A DNA stretch of 64,000 nt from Maridesulfovibrio zosterae DSM 11974 (GTDB lineage Bacteria > Desulfobacterota > Desulfovibrionia > Desulfovibrionales > Desulfovibrionaceae). Position numbers and translations under genes: made by a program. The stretch covers positions 275,528 through 339,527 of the forward strand of contig NZ_KE384342.1 of NCBI RefSeq assembly GCF_000425265.1, written 5' to 3'. Each line of letters opens with the position of its first letter. Position 1 is the stretch's first letter. The notes beneath the pieces are model-generated. The model made no database searches and was not told the origin of the DNA. It saw only the letters and a program-made list of their open reading frames with translations. Shown here piece after piece: positions 1-9,421 of the stretch.

Positions 1-16
1 CAGCCTTTGAGCTATC

Positions 17-92
17 TGGCTCCCCGGGAGGGACTTGAACCCCCAACCTAGTGATTAACAGTCACCCGCTCTGCCGATTGAGCCACCGAGGA
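17..92 (-). tRNA. tRNA-Asn (GUU)
   Basis: Read on the minus strand this 76-nt stretch folds as a complete tRNA with an encoded CCA end. The 7-bp acceptor stem pairs TCCTCGG with CCGGGGA, including one G-U pair. The T arm contains the GGTTCAAGTCC pattern. Anticodon position 34-36 reads GTT, with T before it and A after it, so it decodes asparagine AAC/AAU. It is transcribed away from lysS. Confidence 0.95.
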
Positions 93-130
93 ATGTGAAG
101 CTGCTGCGGTTTCCCGCTGCAACGAAGAGG

Positions 131-159
131 GTTCTACGGATTTGCTGTCCTGTTGTCAA
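131..159 (-). promoter_or_regulatory. sigma-70 promoter of tRNA-Asn
   Basis: On the minus strand a perfect -35 TTGACA (154-159) is followed after 17 bases by TAGAAC (131-136), about 40 bases upstream of the mature tRNA 5' end. A GC-rich discriminator follows, as is common for stable RNA genes. This is a pattern call only. Confidence 0.6.
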
Positions 160-297
160 ATACTTTTTTAAAAAATATTTATGTGCGAAAGTGAACTATA
201 AAATATGTACTTTCTTGACGACAAAGGGTAATTAGCTTAGGCAAGCAACGGATCTTGTATTTTTCTAGACTTTATTCGGTTACGGAGAATTAATAAC

Positions 298-1893
298 TTG
301 AGCGGCATGAAGAAAAAGCAAATTAAGCTGGCAAGCAAATCAGAGCATGTGGCAACTTTTATGCCCCTGCTTGAGGCTCTGCAAGCTCAGAACGAACTCA
401 ATCAGGTTCTGAAGAATCGTGTGGAAAAAGCATGTGATCTTCTTGATGAAGGTGTGCAACTTTATCCTAACAACTTCAGTAAAGATACAGATGTCTCAAC
501 TATTTGGGATAATTATGACAAAATTGAAGGAGAAGAGCTGGTAACTCTAGGCAAGAAGTTTAAAATTGCCGGCAGAGTCATCACTCATCGATCCTTTGGT
601 AAAGTCGCATTCTTTCATCTTCAGGATCCTACAGGCAGAATTCAGGTGTACGTGGCAAGAGATGATCTTGGCGCAGACCTGTACAAAATTTTTAAAAAAT
701 TCGACATCGGTGATATTGTCGGCGTTGAGGGAGAGCTCTTCAGAACTAAAACTGATGAACTGACCCTTAAGGCGGACAAAGTTGATCTGATTACAAAATC
801 TATGCGTCCGCTTCCTGAGAAGTACCATGGACTCAAGGATGTAGAGACCAGATATCGTCAACGCTATGTTGACCTGATCGTTACACCTCGTGCCCGTGAA
901 ATTTTTCAGAAACGTACACAAATTGTTAAGGCTATTCGTAACTACTTGGATTGCAAAGGCTTTATGGAAGTAGAAACTCCCATGATGCAGCCTATTCCTG
1001 GTGGAGCGGCGGCCAGACCTTTTGTTACTCATCATAATGCACTTGATATGCAGCTCTATTTGCGAATTGCTCCAGAGCTTTATCTCAAACGTCTTTTGGT
1101 TGGTGGTTTTGAAAAGGTGTACGAGATTAATCGTAACTTCCGTAATGAAGGTATTTCTGTAAGGCATAACCCTGAATTCACAATGCTTGAGTTCTACTGG
1201 GCGTATGCTAATTTTGAGAACCTCATGGATTTAACTGAGGAAATGATTTCTACAGTTTGTAAGGAAGTTAACGGGGATACCAAGATTGAGTATCAGGGCG
1301 AAATGATCGACCTTACTCCCGGAGCATGGCATCGTGTTGCATTTCACGAATCTCTGGAAACGATTGGTGGTGTTTCTCCTGATGTTTATACGGACTATGA
1401 TAAGTGTAAGGAATTGGTAAAAAAGATCGGAGAAAAAGCTGTTGAGGGTGAAAAACTCGGTAAGCTTCAGGCTAAGCTTTTTGATCATTTGGTTGAACCT
1501 AAGCTGATGCAGCCGCACTTTATTTATCATTATCCTACAGATATCTCTCCTCTTTCTAGAAGAAATGAGGAAAACCCTGATATCACAGACCGTTTTGAGC
1601 TTTTTATTTACGGTCGCGAACTGGCTAACGCATTTTCTGAACTTAACGACCCTGTGGACCAGCGTTGCCGGTTCATGACACAGGTCGAGGAAAAAGAAGC
1701 CGGTGATGATGAGGCTCATTATATGGATGAGGATTATGTGCGTGCCCTTGAATACGGTATGCCTCCAGCTGCAGGACAGGGTATCGGTATTGATAGACTG
1801 GTAATGCTGCTTACAGATAGCGCTTCCATCAGAGAAGTTATTCTGTTTCCTCTCCTTAGAACTGAGACTTCTACCGGCTCTGGTGGCGCATGA
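298..1893 (+). CDS. lysS: Lysyl-tRNA synthetase, class II
   Basis: Charges tRNA-Lys with lysine in the cytosol. The 531-residue protein has an N-terminal OB-fold anticodon-binding domain (around residues 85-190). The class II catalytic core follows, with motif 2 FRNEG near residue 282 and motif 3 GIGIDR near residue 496. It is slightly longer than the usual 490-510 residues because of an N-terminal extension of about 50 residues. The start chosen is TTG at 298, 10 bases after GGAG; ATG at 307 is the alternative but is less well spaced. The stop overlaps the start of the next gene (ATGA), so lysS heads the envelope biogenesis operon. A TTGACG at about 214 could be its -35 box, but I see no convincing -10. 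Confidence 0.96.
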   Translation: MSGMKKKQIKLASKSEHVATFMPLLEALQAQNELNQVLKNRVEKACDLLDEGVQLYPNNFSKDTDVSTIWDNYDKIEGEELVTLGKKFKIAGRVITHRSFGKVAFFHLQDPTGRIQVYVARDDLGADLYKIFKKFDIGDIVGVEGELFRTKTDELTLKADKVDLITKSMRPLPEKYHGLKDVETRYRQRYVDLIVTPRAREIFQKRTQIVKAIRNYLDCKGFMEVETPMMQPIPGGAAARPFVTHHNALDMQLYLRIAPELYLKRLLVGGFEKVYEINRNFRNEGISVRHNPEFTMLEFYWAYANFENLMDLTEEMISTVCKEVNGDTKIEYQGEMIDLTPGAWHRVAFHESLETIGGVSPDVYTDYDKCKELVKKIGEKAVEGEKLGKLQAKLFDHLVEPKLMQPHFIYHYPTDISPLSRRNEENPDITDRFELFIYGRELANAFSELNDPVDQRCRFMTQVEEKEAGDDEAHYMDEDYVRALEYGMPPAAGQGIGIDRLVMLLTDSASIREVILFPLLRTETSTGSGGA

Positions 1894-3119
1894 AATTCGA
1901 GCTCTTCGTCGCACTGAGGTATCTTTTTACTCTGAGAAGAAATAACTTCATCTCGGTGATATCTCTTTTTGCAGTCAGCGGAGTCGCCCTGGGAGTTGCT
2001 GCTCTCATTGTAGTGTTAGGGGTTATGAACGGTTTTTCAACTGATCTCCGGGATAAAATTCTTGGAGTTAATGCCCATATCATTGTGACTGCTTTCGACG
2101 GCACGCTTGATAGCTACCACCATATGACCGATAAAATTGAAAAGATTTCGGGCGTTACAGGTGTAACGCCCTTTATCTATTCTGAGGTTATGCTTTCCAG
2201 CAGTGGTGGCGTAAAAGGTGTTGTGCTTCGTGGGGTCGATTCTAAGACAGCCAAGGGTGTTCTCAGCCTGCCGGGTAACATGATTTCAGGTAGTGTTGAC
2301 TGTCTGGCAAAAGATAGTAAACTTCCCGAAATTATTATCGGAACACAGCTTGCGCAGCGTCTTGGCCTTATTGTCGGCGATAATGTTCACTTGTTATCAC
2401 CTTCTGGAACACGCAGTGCCGCCGGATTTACGCCTAAAGTAAGTCTTTTTAAAGTAGGAGGGGTATTCAGGACTGGTATGTTCGAATATGACTCTTCCTT
2501 AGCCTACATAAGTAATAAGGCAGCGCAAAAACTGCTCGGTTTTAAGCGTGATTTTGTTTCAGGTCTTGAAATTCGTCTAGCAGACGTATATGCAGTTGAT
2601 AAGATAGGTAAAGTTCTTAAAAAGACTCTTGCAGGTTATCCTGTGCAGATTCGGAACTGGCAGGAGATGAATGCGAACCTGTTTGCTGCCCTGAAGCTGG
2701 AGAAAACAGCCATGTTTATCATTCTGGCAATGATTGTTATGGTCGGCTCCTTCAGTATAATTACAACTCTGGTTATGCTGGTTATGCAAAAAACCAAGGA
2801 CATTGCGGTACTTATGTCAATGGGCGCAACGTCTGGAAGTATAAGAAGAATTTTCATGCTTCAAGGCACTTTGATAGGACTGTTTGGCACAAGCTTAGGC
2901 TACCTTATAGGTGTGCCTGTAGCTTTGCTGCTTAAGCGTTATCAGTTCATCAAATTGCCAAGTAATGTTTATCCGGTTGATTATCTGCCTGTGCGGATGG
3001 ATTTATTTGATTTGACAATGATCGGTGTTGCAGCTTTCGCGCTTTGTTTTCTGGCTACTTTGTATCCGGCAAGGCAGGCAGCAGCTCTTAAACCGGCGCA
3101 GGCTTTAAGATATGAGTAA
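1890..3119 (+). CDS. lolE: Lipoprotein-releasing ABC transporter permease (LolC/LolE family)
   Basis: Inner-membrane permease that, with LolD, extracts mature lipoproteins and hands them to the periplasmic carrier LolA. The 409 residues show the family layout: an N-terminal transmembrane helix (about 22-45), a large periplasmic domain, then three C-terminal helices (about 270-390). The end, LYPARQAAALKPAQALRYE, is typical of LolC/LolE. Only one permease gene precedes lolD, so the transporter may be a homodimer (LolF-like) rather than the LolC-LolE heterodimer of E. coli; this is an inference from gene content here. ATG at 1890 overlaps the lysS stop and the 3' end overlaps lolD by 8 bases. 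The exact symbol (lolC, lolE or lolF) is uncertain. Confidence 0.92.
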   Translation: MKFELFVALRYLFTLRRNNFISVISLFAVSGVALGVAALIVVLGVMNGFSTDLRDKILGVNAHIIVTAFDGTLDSYHHMTDKIEKISGVTGVTPFIYSEVMLSSSGGVKGVVLRGVDSKTAKGVLSLPGNMISGSVDCLAKDSKLPEIIIGTQLAQRLGLIVGDNVHLLSPSGTRSAAGFTPKVSLFKVGGVFRTGMFEYDSSLAYISNKAAQKLLGFKRDFVSGLEIRLADVYAVDKIGKVLKKTLAGYPVQIRNWQEMNANLFAALKLEKTAMFIILAMIVMVGSFSIITTLVMLVMQKTKDIAVLMSMGATSGSIRRIFMLQGTLIGLFGTSLGYLIGVPVALLLKRYQFIKLPSNVYPVDYLPVRMDLFDLTMIGVAAFALCFLATLYPARQAAALKPAQALRYE

Positions 3120-3795
3120 ATTGCTTTATGAACTTAAAGATGTAGTAAAAGAGTTTCAGGGTCCCACAGAGACTGTCAGAGTTCTTGATAATGTAAATCT
3201 GACAGTTGATGGCGGTGAATCTTTGGCTATTATGGGATCCTCAGGATCCGGTAAAACAACTCTTTTGCATATCCTTGGAACTCTTGATACTGCTTCCAGC
3301 GGTGACATTCATTTTGCTGGAATGAATATTAATGATATGAATTCTGAGAAACGAGCCGAAGTGAGGAATAGGGGAATCGGCTTTGTTTTTCAGTTTCATC
3401 ACTTACTGCCAGAGTTTACTACTTTGGAAAATGTTGCTCTTCCTGCCATGATGGCAGGCATAAGTCAGAGCAAAGCCTCTGAAATGGCCCGTGAAGCCCT
3501 TGGGCTGGTAGGTCTTGAAAATAGGATGGATTACAGGGTTACGACCTTGTCGGGGGGAGAGAGACAAAGAGTAGCTATCGCACGTGCTATACTGCTTAAA
3601 CCCAAAGTCCTACTTGCAGACGAACCTACTGGTAACTTGGATGAGAAGACAGGGAAGATGGTTGGAGATATGCTTTCTTCCCTTAATGAAGAGCTTGGAA
3701 TGACACTCATTATTGTAACTCACAATATAGAACTGGCGGGATTGATGAATCGTCAGTTTGAGTTGCGTTCCGGAGAACTGTATGCCCAGAACTAG
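3112..3795 (+). CDS. lolD: Lipoprotein-releasing ABC transporter ATPase LolD
   Basis: ATP-hydrolysing subunit of the Lol lipoprotein exporter. The 227 residues carry Walker A GSSGSGKTT (residues 42-50), the ABC signature LSGGERQR (146-153) and Walker B VLLADEP (166-172), followed by an H-loop THNIE. FVFQFHHLLPEFT matches the LolD/MacB-type Q-loop region, where the family sequence is usually FVYQFHHLLPEF. It overlaps the permease gene upstream by 8 bases and bamA downstream by 14 bases, which suggests translational coupling. Confidence 0.95.
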   Translation: MSKLLYELKDVVKEFQGPTETVRVLDNVNLTVDGGESLAIMGSSGSGKTTLLHILGTLDTASSGDIHFAGMNINDMNSEKRAEVRNRGIGFVFQFHHLLPEFTTLENVALPAMMAGISQSKASEMAREALGLVGLENRMDYRVTTLSGGERQRVAIARAILLKPKVLLADEPTGNLDEKTGKMVGDMLSSLNEELGMTLIIVTHNIELAGLMNRQFELRSGELYAQN

Positions 3796-6496
3796 AATTC
3801 TGATTTTACTGATTACGGCAACCTTGGCATTTTTGCTCAATTGCGGAGTAGGAAAGGTCCAGGCGGATGATGCCTCGAGTATTGTTATTGCCGTACTTCC
3901 CTTTGAAGTTAATGCTGATGCAGATGCTCAATACCTCAAAGACAGTTTACCCACTCTTCTTTCTGACAGATTGCGTGAAGCTGGATTCAGAGTTGTGAAT
4001 CAAAAAAAAGTAAGGGATCTTGTTGATGAACAAGGTTATGAATTTTTAAATATTCAATCTGCAAAAGATATGGCTCTGCTGGCAGGTGCTGGTTACTCAG
4101 TCTATGGAAGTTTCAGTCAAATCGGAGAAGATTTGAGTCTTGATGTACGTCTCGTCGAGGCCTTCGGGATTAAGCAGGCAATTCCTCTTTTTGTAAGTAA
4201 GAAGGGGTTAATTAATCTTTTACCTGCTGTTGATGAACTTGTTGCTAAAATGAAGCTTGAATTGCTTAGTCAGGATAAAATAGCAGAAGTTGATGTCCGT
4301 GGAGTTAAAGTTCTTGATAAAGACGTTATCTTGATGCGTACCAACATCAAGACTGGTGATATTTATACTCCTTCAAAAATTAATGCCGATCTTAAAAATA
4401 TTTATGCTCTCGGATATTTTGACGATGTAAAAGTTAAAGTTTCCGATGTTCCCGGCGGTAAGAAAATTGTTTTTGATGTCAAAGAGAAACCACGTATTCA
4501 GACCATTTCTGTTAAAGGTGCTGATGCAATTGATTCAGAAGATATTCTCGCAGCAGTAAACACTAAGAAAGGTGCTGTTCTAAACCCGAAAGTCCTTTCT
4601 GACGATCTTAATACCCTTCGCGAAATGTATCGTAAGGAAGGGTATTATAATGCTAAAATTGACTACAATGTAGAGGGTGAAGGCCCTCAGGCTCGTTTGA
4701 ATATTAATATCAATGAAGGCAAAAAGCTTTATATTGAAGGTATTATTATCGAAGGAGCTAAAAAGCTTGACCCTGAAGAAGTCAAGGCTCAGCTTGCATT
4801 GACTGAACGCGGCTGGCTTTCCTGGTTCACCAAAACAGGTGTTCTTAAAGAGGAATTGCTTGAGCGTGATGCTTCAGCTATTCTGGCGTACTATGGTAAC
4901 CGCGGATTTATCGATGCCAAAGTTGGTGAGCCTGAAGTTGAGATTAAAGATGATGGTATTTACGTCACTTTTAAGGTTTCCGAAGGTGATCGTTACAAAG
5001 TCGGAAGTGTCTCCTTTCGCGGTGACTTGATTGTTAAGAAGTCCAGAATTAATGAGCTTATAAATGTTGATGATATGGCCGAAGGTGGCGAATACCTAGA
5101 TAGGTCAGTTGTCCGAGAAGACATGAAAGCTATTTCCGATTTTTATTCGAACTACGGCTATGCGTATGCTGAAGCCAATATCCAGATGGATCAGGACAAG
5201 GAGAATAAAACAGTCGGTCTTACTTTTGTAATTACCAAAAGGCAGAAAGTTTTTATCCGCAGGGTTACTATTGAAGGTAATAGTAAAACTCGTAATAATG
5301 TAATTCTTCGTGAAATGCGCTTAGCCGATGGTGACCAGTTCAGTGGTGCGAAATTGCAACGTTCAATTGTTCGTCTTAACAAGCTTGACTATTTCAGTGA
5401 AGTGGACATTGAACCTGTCCCAACTGGTGATCCAGATGAAATGGACTTAAAGGTAAAAGTTAAAGATAAAAGCACTGGTATGGTCAGTGGTGGTATTGGT
5501 TACTCCACATCTGACAGTGTTTTTGTCTCAGCGAAGATTACCGAACGAAACTTGTTTGGACGTGGTTGGAATTTCAGTCTTAACGGTGGATGGAGCTCTA
5601 AAACAATCAGTTATGGTTTGGATTTCTACAATCCACGTGTAGGTGATTCTCTCTGGGGTGCTGGTGCTGGTACCTACTGGCGTAATGAAGATTTTACTGA
5701 TTATGATAAACAGACCATCGGTGGAGTTGTCAGAGCAGGTTATCCTTTGGGAGAGTATACTAATTTCCTTACCGACTACAGGTTGGAAAATTATACGATC
5801 ACTGATGTTGCTACTGATGCAGCTCAGGATATTAAAGATATTGAAGGTAATAACTGGTCCAGTGTTGTTTCAGCCAGCCTTAAGCGCGATACAACTAACA
5901 AGGCATTTAATCCTTCAACAGGTACTTTGAATAATTTGACAGTCGAAATGGGCGGCGGTATTCTTATGGGAGATGACTCCTTCGTGAAATACACCTTCGA
6001 CTCCAACTACTTTACTCCGGTCTTTTGGGATTTAGTGTTCCACTGGAAAGGTAGTGCAGGATTTATCCACGATAACTTCGGTGATGGTGATATCCCTACA
6101 TTTGAACGTTTCTACCTGGGTGGTATTAATAACGTTCGCGGTTATTCCAGCAGAGAAATATCTCCTCGGGATAGTAAGTCTGGAGACCGTATTGGTGGTA
6201 ACAAGATGTTCTATATGAACTTTGAACTCTTGTTCCCTATCAACGAAGAATTCGGTCTTGTCGGAGTTACCTTCTTTGATATGGGTAATGCCTGGAATGA
6301 TGGCCAAAGTTTCTTCTCTGATACAAAGCAGGAAGACGGTGAAGACCTTATGCTTGGTATGTACAAAAGTATTGGTGCAGGCATACGGTGGTTTTCTCCC
6401 ATGGGTCCAATCAGAATCGAGTATGGATACGGGCTTGATAAGCTTCAGGATAGTGGAAGACATAAAATTGAGTTCTCTATGGGACAGTTCTTTTAG
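3782..6496 (+). CDS. bamA: Outer membrane assembly factor BamA with extra TolB/FlgO-like N-terminal domain
   Basis: Core of the beta-barrel assembly machine in the outer membrane. I start it at ATG 3782, 7 bases after CGGAG, because this begins directly with a signal peptide (MPRTRILILLITATLAFLL...VQA). An upstream ATG at 3758 would add eight unlikely residues. Of 904 residues, about 30-170 form a domain not found in E. coli BamA (VIAVLPFEVNAD..., then QGYEFLNIQSAKDMALLAGA and YGSFSQIGEDLSLDVRLV). It looks like the nucleotide-independent TolB-N/FlgO/CsgG-type fold. Five POTRA repeats follow (about 175-560), then a 16-strand barrel with the VRGY motif (NNVRGYSSR) and a C-terminal phenylalanine. 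The gene overlaps lolD by 14 bases and precedes skp. Confidence 0.94.
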   Translation: MPRTRILILLITATLAFLLNCGVGKVQADDASSIVIAVLPFEVNADADAQYLKDSLPTLLSDRLREAGFRVVNQKKVRDLVDEQGYEFLNIQSAKDMALLAGAGYSVYGSFSQIGEDLSLDVRLVEAFGIKQAIPLFVSKKGLINLLPAVDELVAKMKLELLSQDKIAEVDVRGVKVLDKDVILMRTNIKTGDIYTPSKINADLKNIYALGYFDDVKVKVSDVPGGKKIVFDVKEKPRIQTISVKGADAIDSEDILAAVNTKKGAVLNPKVLSDDLNTLREMYRKEGYYNAKIDYNVEGEGPQARLNININEGKKLYIEGIIIEGAKKLDPEEVKAQLALTERGWLSWFTKTGVLKEELLERDASAILAYYGNRGFIDAKVGEPEVEIKDDGIYVTFKVSEGDRYKVGSVSFRGDLIVKKSRINELINVDDMAEGGEYLDRSVVREDMKAISDFYSNYGYAYAEANIQMDQDKENKTVGLTFVITKRQKVFIRRVTIEGNSKTRNNVILREMRLADGDQFSGAKLQRSIVRLNKLDYFSEVDIEPVPTGDPDEMDLKVKVKDKSTGMVSGGIGYSTSDSVFVSAKITERNLFGRGWNFSLNGGWSSKTISYGLDFYNPRVGDSLWGAGAGTYWRNEDFTDYDKQTIGGVVRAGYPLGEYTNFLTDYRLENYTITDVATDAAQDIKDIEGNNWSSVVSASLKRDTTNKAFNPSTGTLNNLTVEMGGGILMGDDSFVKYTFDSNYFTPVFWDLVFHWKGSAGFIHDNFGDGDIPTFERFYLGGINNVRGYSSREISPRDSKSGDRIGGNKMFYMNFELLFPINEEFGLVGVTFFDMGNAWNDGQSFFSDTKQEDGEDLMLGMYKSIGAGIRWFSPMGPIRIEYGYGLDKLQDSGRHKIEFSMGQFF

Positions 6497-6513
6497 TAGA
6501 TATTTATGATGAA

Positions 6514-6542
6514 GGACATATTGGATTGTCCAGCATATGTCC
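6514..6542 (+). repeat. Hairpin between bamA and skp
   Basis: GGACATA (6514-6520) pairs with TATGTCC (6536-6542), and inside it TGGA pairs with TCCA around a TTG loop. No T-run follows, so it is not a standard terminator. It may be an RNA processing or stability element between bamA and the chaperone gene, which are often made at different levels. Confidence 0.45.
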
Positions 6543-6586
6543 CAATACTGAGATTGTTTGATATGAAATAATAAGGAGAATATTAA

Positions 6587-7117
6587 ATGCGTAGAATTAT
6601 TTTTGTTGTTTTGATTTTGGTACTTGCCTTTCAGGGGCAGGCTTTTGCAGCAGGAACCCAGAAAATTGGTACAGCTTCAATGGCTAAACTGATCAAGGAT
6701 TCTGAAGTTGGACAGGATGCTCAGAAGAAGATGGAAAAGAAATTTTCAACTGCCAAGACTCAGCTTGAAGCTAAGCAGAAAGAACTTGAAGCGTTAAAGA
6801 AATCCCTACAGAAGCAGAGTCTTGTCCTCTCTCTTGAAGCTAAACAAGATAAAGAACTCGAGTTTAAACGCAAAGTTAGAGATTATCAGGATCTGGCTCA
6901 GGCTACTCAGAGAAAAATGCAGCTTGAAGAAAAGAAACTCGGTGCTCCAGTTTTAAATCTTATCAAAAAAGTTGTTACCGACTATGGTAAGAAAAATGGT
7001 TTTTCAGGAATTTTTGATAAAGGATCTGCCGGTTTCCTGTATGTTGATGACTCTATCGACGTTACCAATCAGATTTTGCTTGAAATGAATCGTGCTTTCA
7101 GAGCAGAAAAGAAGTAG
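6587..7117 (+). CDS. skp: Periplasmic chaperone Skp/OmpH family
   Basis: Holds unfolded outer-membrane proteins in the periplasm on the way to BamA. The 176 residues begin with a clear signal peptide (hydrophobic 4-17, cleavage after AFA at about 21). A long charged coiled-coil follows (about 45-130, KKMEKKF...LEAKQKELEALKK), then the Skp C-terminal head segment. The start at 6587 follows AAGGAG by 7 bases. Position right after bamA and before lpxD is the conserved order in Proteobacteria. Confidence 0.92.
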   Translation: MRRIIFVVLILVLAFQGQAFAAGTQKIGTASMAKLIKDSEVGQDAQKKMEKKFSTAKTQLEAKQKELEALKKSLQKQSLVLSLEAKQDKELEFKRKVRDYQDLAQATQRKMQLEEKKLGAPVLNLIKKVVTDYGKKNGFSGIFDKGSAGFLYVDDSIDVTNQILLEMNRAFRAEKK

Positions 7118-7126
7118 GCTTACGAT

Positions 7127-8164
7127 ATGCTTCTCTCCGAACTCGCAGGGCTTTTAAGCCTTAAACTTTCTGGAAAGGATAAAGAAATCTCCGGGGTTAA
7201 TACCCTGGAGCTGGCCGGACCTAATGAATTGTCTTTTCTTGCAAATGCAAAATATGAAGCTTTATTAGGGACTACAAAAGCCGCAGCAGTGGTTTTGGAG
7301 GAGAAATATGCTGATTTGGTAGATTCTGCCTTAATCAGTGAGAATCCTTACATGGATCTGGCTAAAGCAATGCATATCTTCTCTAAACCGCAAGGTTGTA
7401 TTGAAGGTATCCATGAGCTAGCCTTTATTCATCCGGAAGCTGATGTAGACGAGAGTGCTACTGTTTACCCTTTTGCCTTTATCGGGCAGGGGAGTAAGGT
7501 GGGGGCCAATAGTAAGATTTTCCCCGGCACTTATGTAGGAGAAAATTCTGAAATTGGCCCTGGATGTCTTCTTTATTCAAACTGTTCCATAATGGCTGGG
7601 ACTGTTATTGGTGCCGGAGTCATTGTCCAACCGGGAGCTGTAATAGGCGGTGATGGTTTTGGATATGCTCAGGTTTCCGGTAAGCATATGAAAATTCCTC
7701 AGATTGGAACAGTCGAGCTGCAGGACCAAGTTGAAATAGGTGCTAATGCTTGTGTTGACAGGGCTGCTCTTGATGTTACAAGAATTGGTTCTGGTTCTAA
7801 AATAGATAATTTGGTGCAGATTGCGCACAATGTGACTACCGGAGAAGATTGTCTGATTATTTCTCAGTCAGGTGTCGCTGGTAGTACTAAGCTAGGTAAA
7901 AATGTAATTCTTGCTGCTCAGGCCGGTCTGGTTGATAATATCAAAATTGGTGATGGTGCCGTGATCGGTGCTCAAGCTGGTGTTACAAATGATATTCCTG
8001 CTGGCTATATGGGAGCTGGTTCTCCCATTCAGGAAAAAGGTAAGTTTTTGAGAACCTCAGTATATCTCAAGAAACTTCCAGATATGGGTAAGAAGATTTC
8101 TGCAATGGAAAAGCGTTTAAAAGCGCTTGAAGCTGAATTATGCAAAGGAAAAGAAAGTGAGTAA
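7127..8164 (+). CDS. lpxD: UDP-3-O-(3-hydroxyacyl)glucosamine N-acyltransferase LpxD
   Basis: Adds the second acyl chain (N-linked) to UDP-3-O-acylglucosamine in lipid A synthesis, using acyl-ACP. The 345 residues have the LpxD N-terminal uridine-binding domain (about 1-100), then a left-handed beta-helix of hexapeptide repeats ([20 protein letters not shown]...). The catalytic histidine is expected in VQIAHNV (about 235). A C-terminal helical extension ([11 protein letters not shown]) follows. The gap to skp is only 9 bases, and the 3' end overlaps the fabZ start by 8 bases. Confidence 0.95.
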   Translation: MLLSELAGLLSLKLSGKDKEISGVNTLELAGPNELSFLANAKYEALLGTTKAAAVVLEEKYADLVDSALISENPYMDLAKAMHIFSKPQGCIEGIHELAFIHPEADVDESATVYPFAFIGQGSKVGANSKIFPGTYVGENSEIGPGCLLYSNCSIMAGTVIGAGVIVQPGAVIGGDGFGYAQVSGKHMKIPQIGTVELQDQVEIGANACVDRAALDVTRIGSGSKIDNLVQIAHNVTTGEDCLIISQSGVAGSTKLGKNVILAAQAGLVDNIKIGDGAVIGAQAGVTNDIPAGYMGAGSPIQEKGKFLRTSVYLKKLPDMGKKISAMEKRLKALEAELCKGKESE

Positions 8165-8621
8165 ACAAGCTCCTGAATATATAGATGTTAAGAGGATAAT
8201 GGAGATGCTTCCGCATCGTTATCCCTTTTTATTGGTTGACAGGGTTGTAAATCTGATTCCAGGTGAGTCAATCACAGCCTATAAAAATGTTACTATAAAT
8301 GAGCCATTTTTTCAGGGACATTTTCCCGGACTTCCTGTCATGCCTGGAGTCTTGATCGTTGAGGCTTTAGCGCAGGCTGGAGGCATTATTGTTCTCAGCA
8401 CTGATGATATAGATGTAAAAGATAAGGTATTTCTTTTTACTGGTATTAATAAAGTTAAATTCCGCAGACCCGTTGTTCCTGGGGATAAGCTTGTTCTTAC
8501 TGTTAACGAAGTGCGTCGCAAGATGAATATTTGGAAAATGAAGTGCGTTGCAACTGTTGATGGTGAAATTGCTGCTCAGGGTGAAGTCTCTGCTGCAATT
8601 GTTGATAAGGAGCAATTATAA
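8157..8621 (+). CDS. fabZ: 3-hydroxyacyl-ACP dehydratase FabZ
   Basis: Dehydrates 3-hydroxyacyl-ACP in fatty acid elongation and competes with LpxA/LpxD for the same substrates. The hot-dog fold shows the active-site helix region [19 protein letters not shown], with the catalytic His and Glu. I choose GTG at 8157 as the start, 7 bases after AAGGAAAAG. An in-frame ATG at 8127 would add ten residues read from inside lpxD and not typical of the family. The protein is 154 residues, the usual size. It overlaps lpxD by 8 bases, and its stop TAA shares a base with the lpxA ATG. Confidence 0.95.
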   Translation: MSKQAPEYIDVKRIMEMLPHRYPFLLVDRVVNLIPGESITAYKNVTINEPFFQGHFPGLPVMPGVLIVEALAQAGGIIVLSTDDIDVKDKVFLFTGINKVKFRRPVVPGDKLVLTVNEVRRKMNIWKMKCVATVDGEIAAQGEVSAAIVDKEQL

Positions 8622-9418
8622 TGGCTGTTGAAATTCATCCTAGTGCCATTGTTGATCCCTCTGCTAAATTAGGCGAAAACGTCAAAATCGGCCCTTTTTG
8701 TATTGTGGAAGCCAATACAATAATCGGTGACGACTGTATGCTCGATTCTCATGTACAGATTAAGTCTTACACAAGCATGGGTAAAGGCAATGTTGTTCAT
8801 TCAAATGCTATTCTTGGCGGACCTCCGCAGCATCTTGCATTTAAAGATGAAGATACCACTGTTGAAATTGGTGATAATAATATTTTCCGTGAATTTATGA
8901 CTATCCATCGCGGTACCGTGCAAGGACGTCGTCGTACAACTGTCGGTAACAATTGTATGCTTATGGCATATGTGCATGTTGCTCATGACTGTAGTGTAGG
9001 CAATAATGTTATTATGGCCAACGCAGCAAGTCTTGCCGGCCATGTAGATGTCGGAGATCATGTAACTATTGGCGGAATGTCTGGTATTCATCAGTTTGTG
9101 CGTATTGGAGAATATGCTTTTCTTGGTGCAATGTCGGGTTTTGCAAAAGATCTTCCTCCTTATATGCTTGCGACTGGTGTTCGCGGTGTTTTACATGGTC
9201 CAAACTCTATTGGACTCAGAAGACACGGTTTTGATTCTAAAACCTGTATGGCTATTAAGAAAGCTTATAGAATTCTTTTCCGCTCTGGACTTACTCGTGA
9301 AGAGTCTCTTGAAATGGCTGAATCTGAACTTTCAGAAATTCCGGAAGTTATGAAACTTATTGAGTTTGTACGCTCCAGCGAGCGAGGTATCTGCCCGGCT
9401 GACCGTTCTCCAGAATAG
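8621..9418 (+). CDS. lpxA: UDP-N-acetylglucosamine O-acyltransferase LpxA
   Basis: First lipid A step: transfers a 3-hydroxyacyl chain from ACP to the 3-OH of UDP-GlcNAc. The 265 residues are a left-handed beta-helix of hexapeptide repeats (IHPSAIVDPSAKLGENVKIGPF). The catalytic histidine lies in AYVHVAHDC (about 122-126), and the helical C-terminal domain contains the GLRRHGF segment typical of LpxA. It shares one base with the fabZ stop. Confidence 0.96.
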   Translation: MAVEIHPSAIVDPSAKLGENVKIGPFCIVEANTIIGDDCMLDSHVQIKSYTSMGKGNVVHSNAILGGPPQHLAFKDEDTTVEIGDNNIFREFMTIHRGTVQGRRRTTVGNNCMLMAYVHVAHDCSVGNNVIMANAASLAGHVDVGDHVTIGGMSGIHQFVRIGEYAFLGAMSGFAKDLPPYMLATGVRGVLHGPNSIGLRRHGFDSKTCMAIKKAYRILFRSGLTREESLEMAESELSEIPEVMKLIEFVRSSERGICPADRSPE

Positions 9419-9421
9419 CTT

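Noticed and set aside
547-1914. Two long minus-strand open frames of 206 and 227 codons opposite lysS
   Set aside because: They are antisense to a well-supported lysS, have no ribosome sites and translate to low-complexity, codon-shadow protein.
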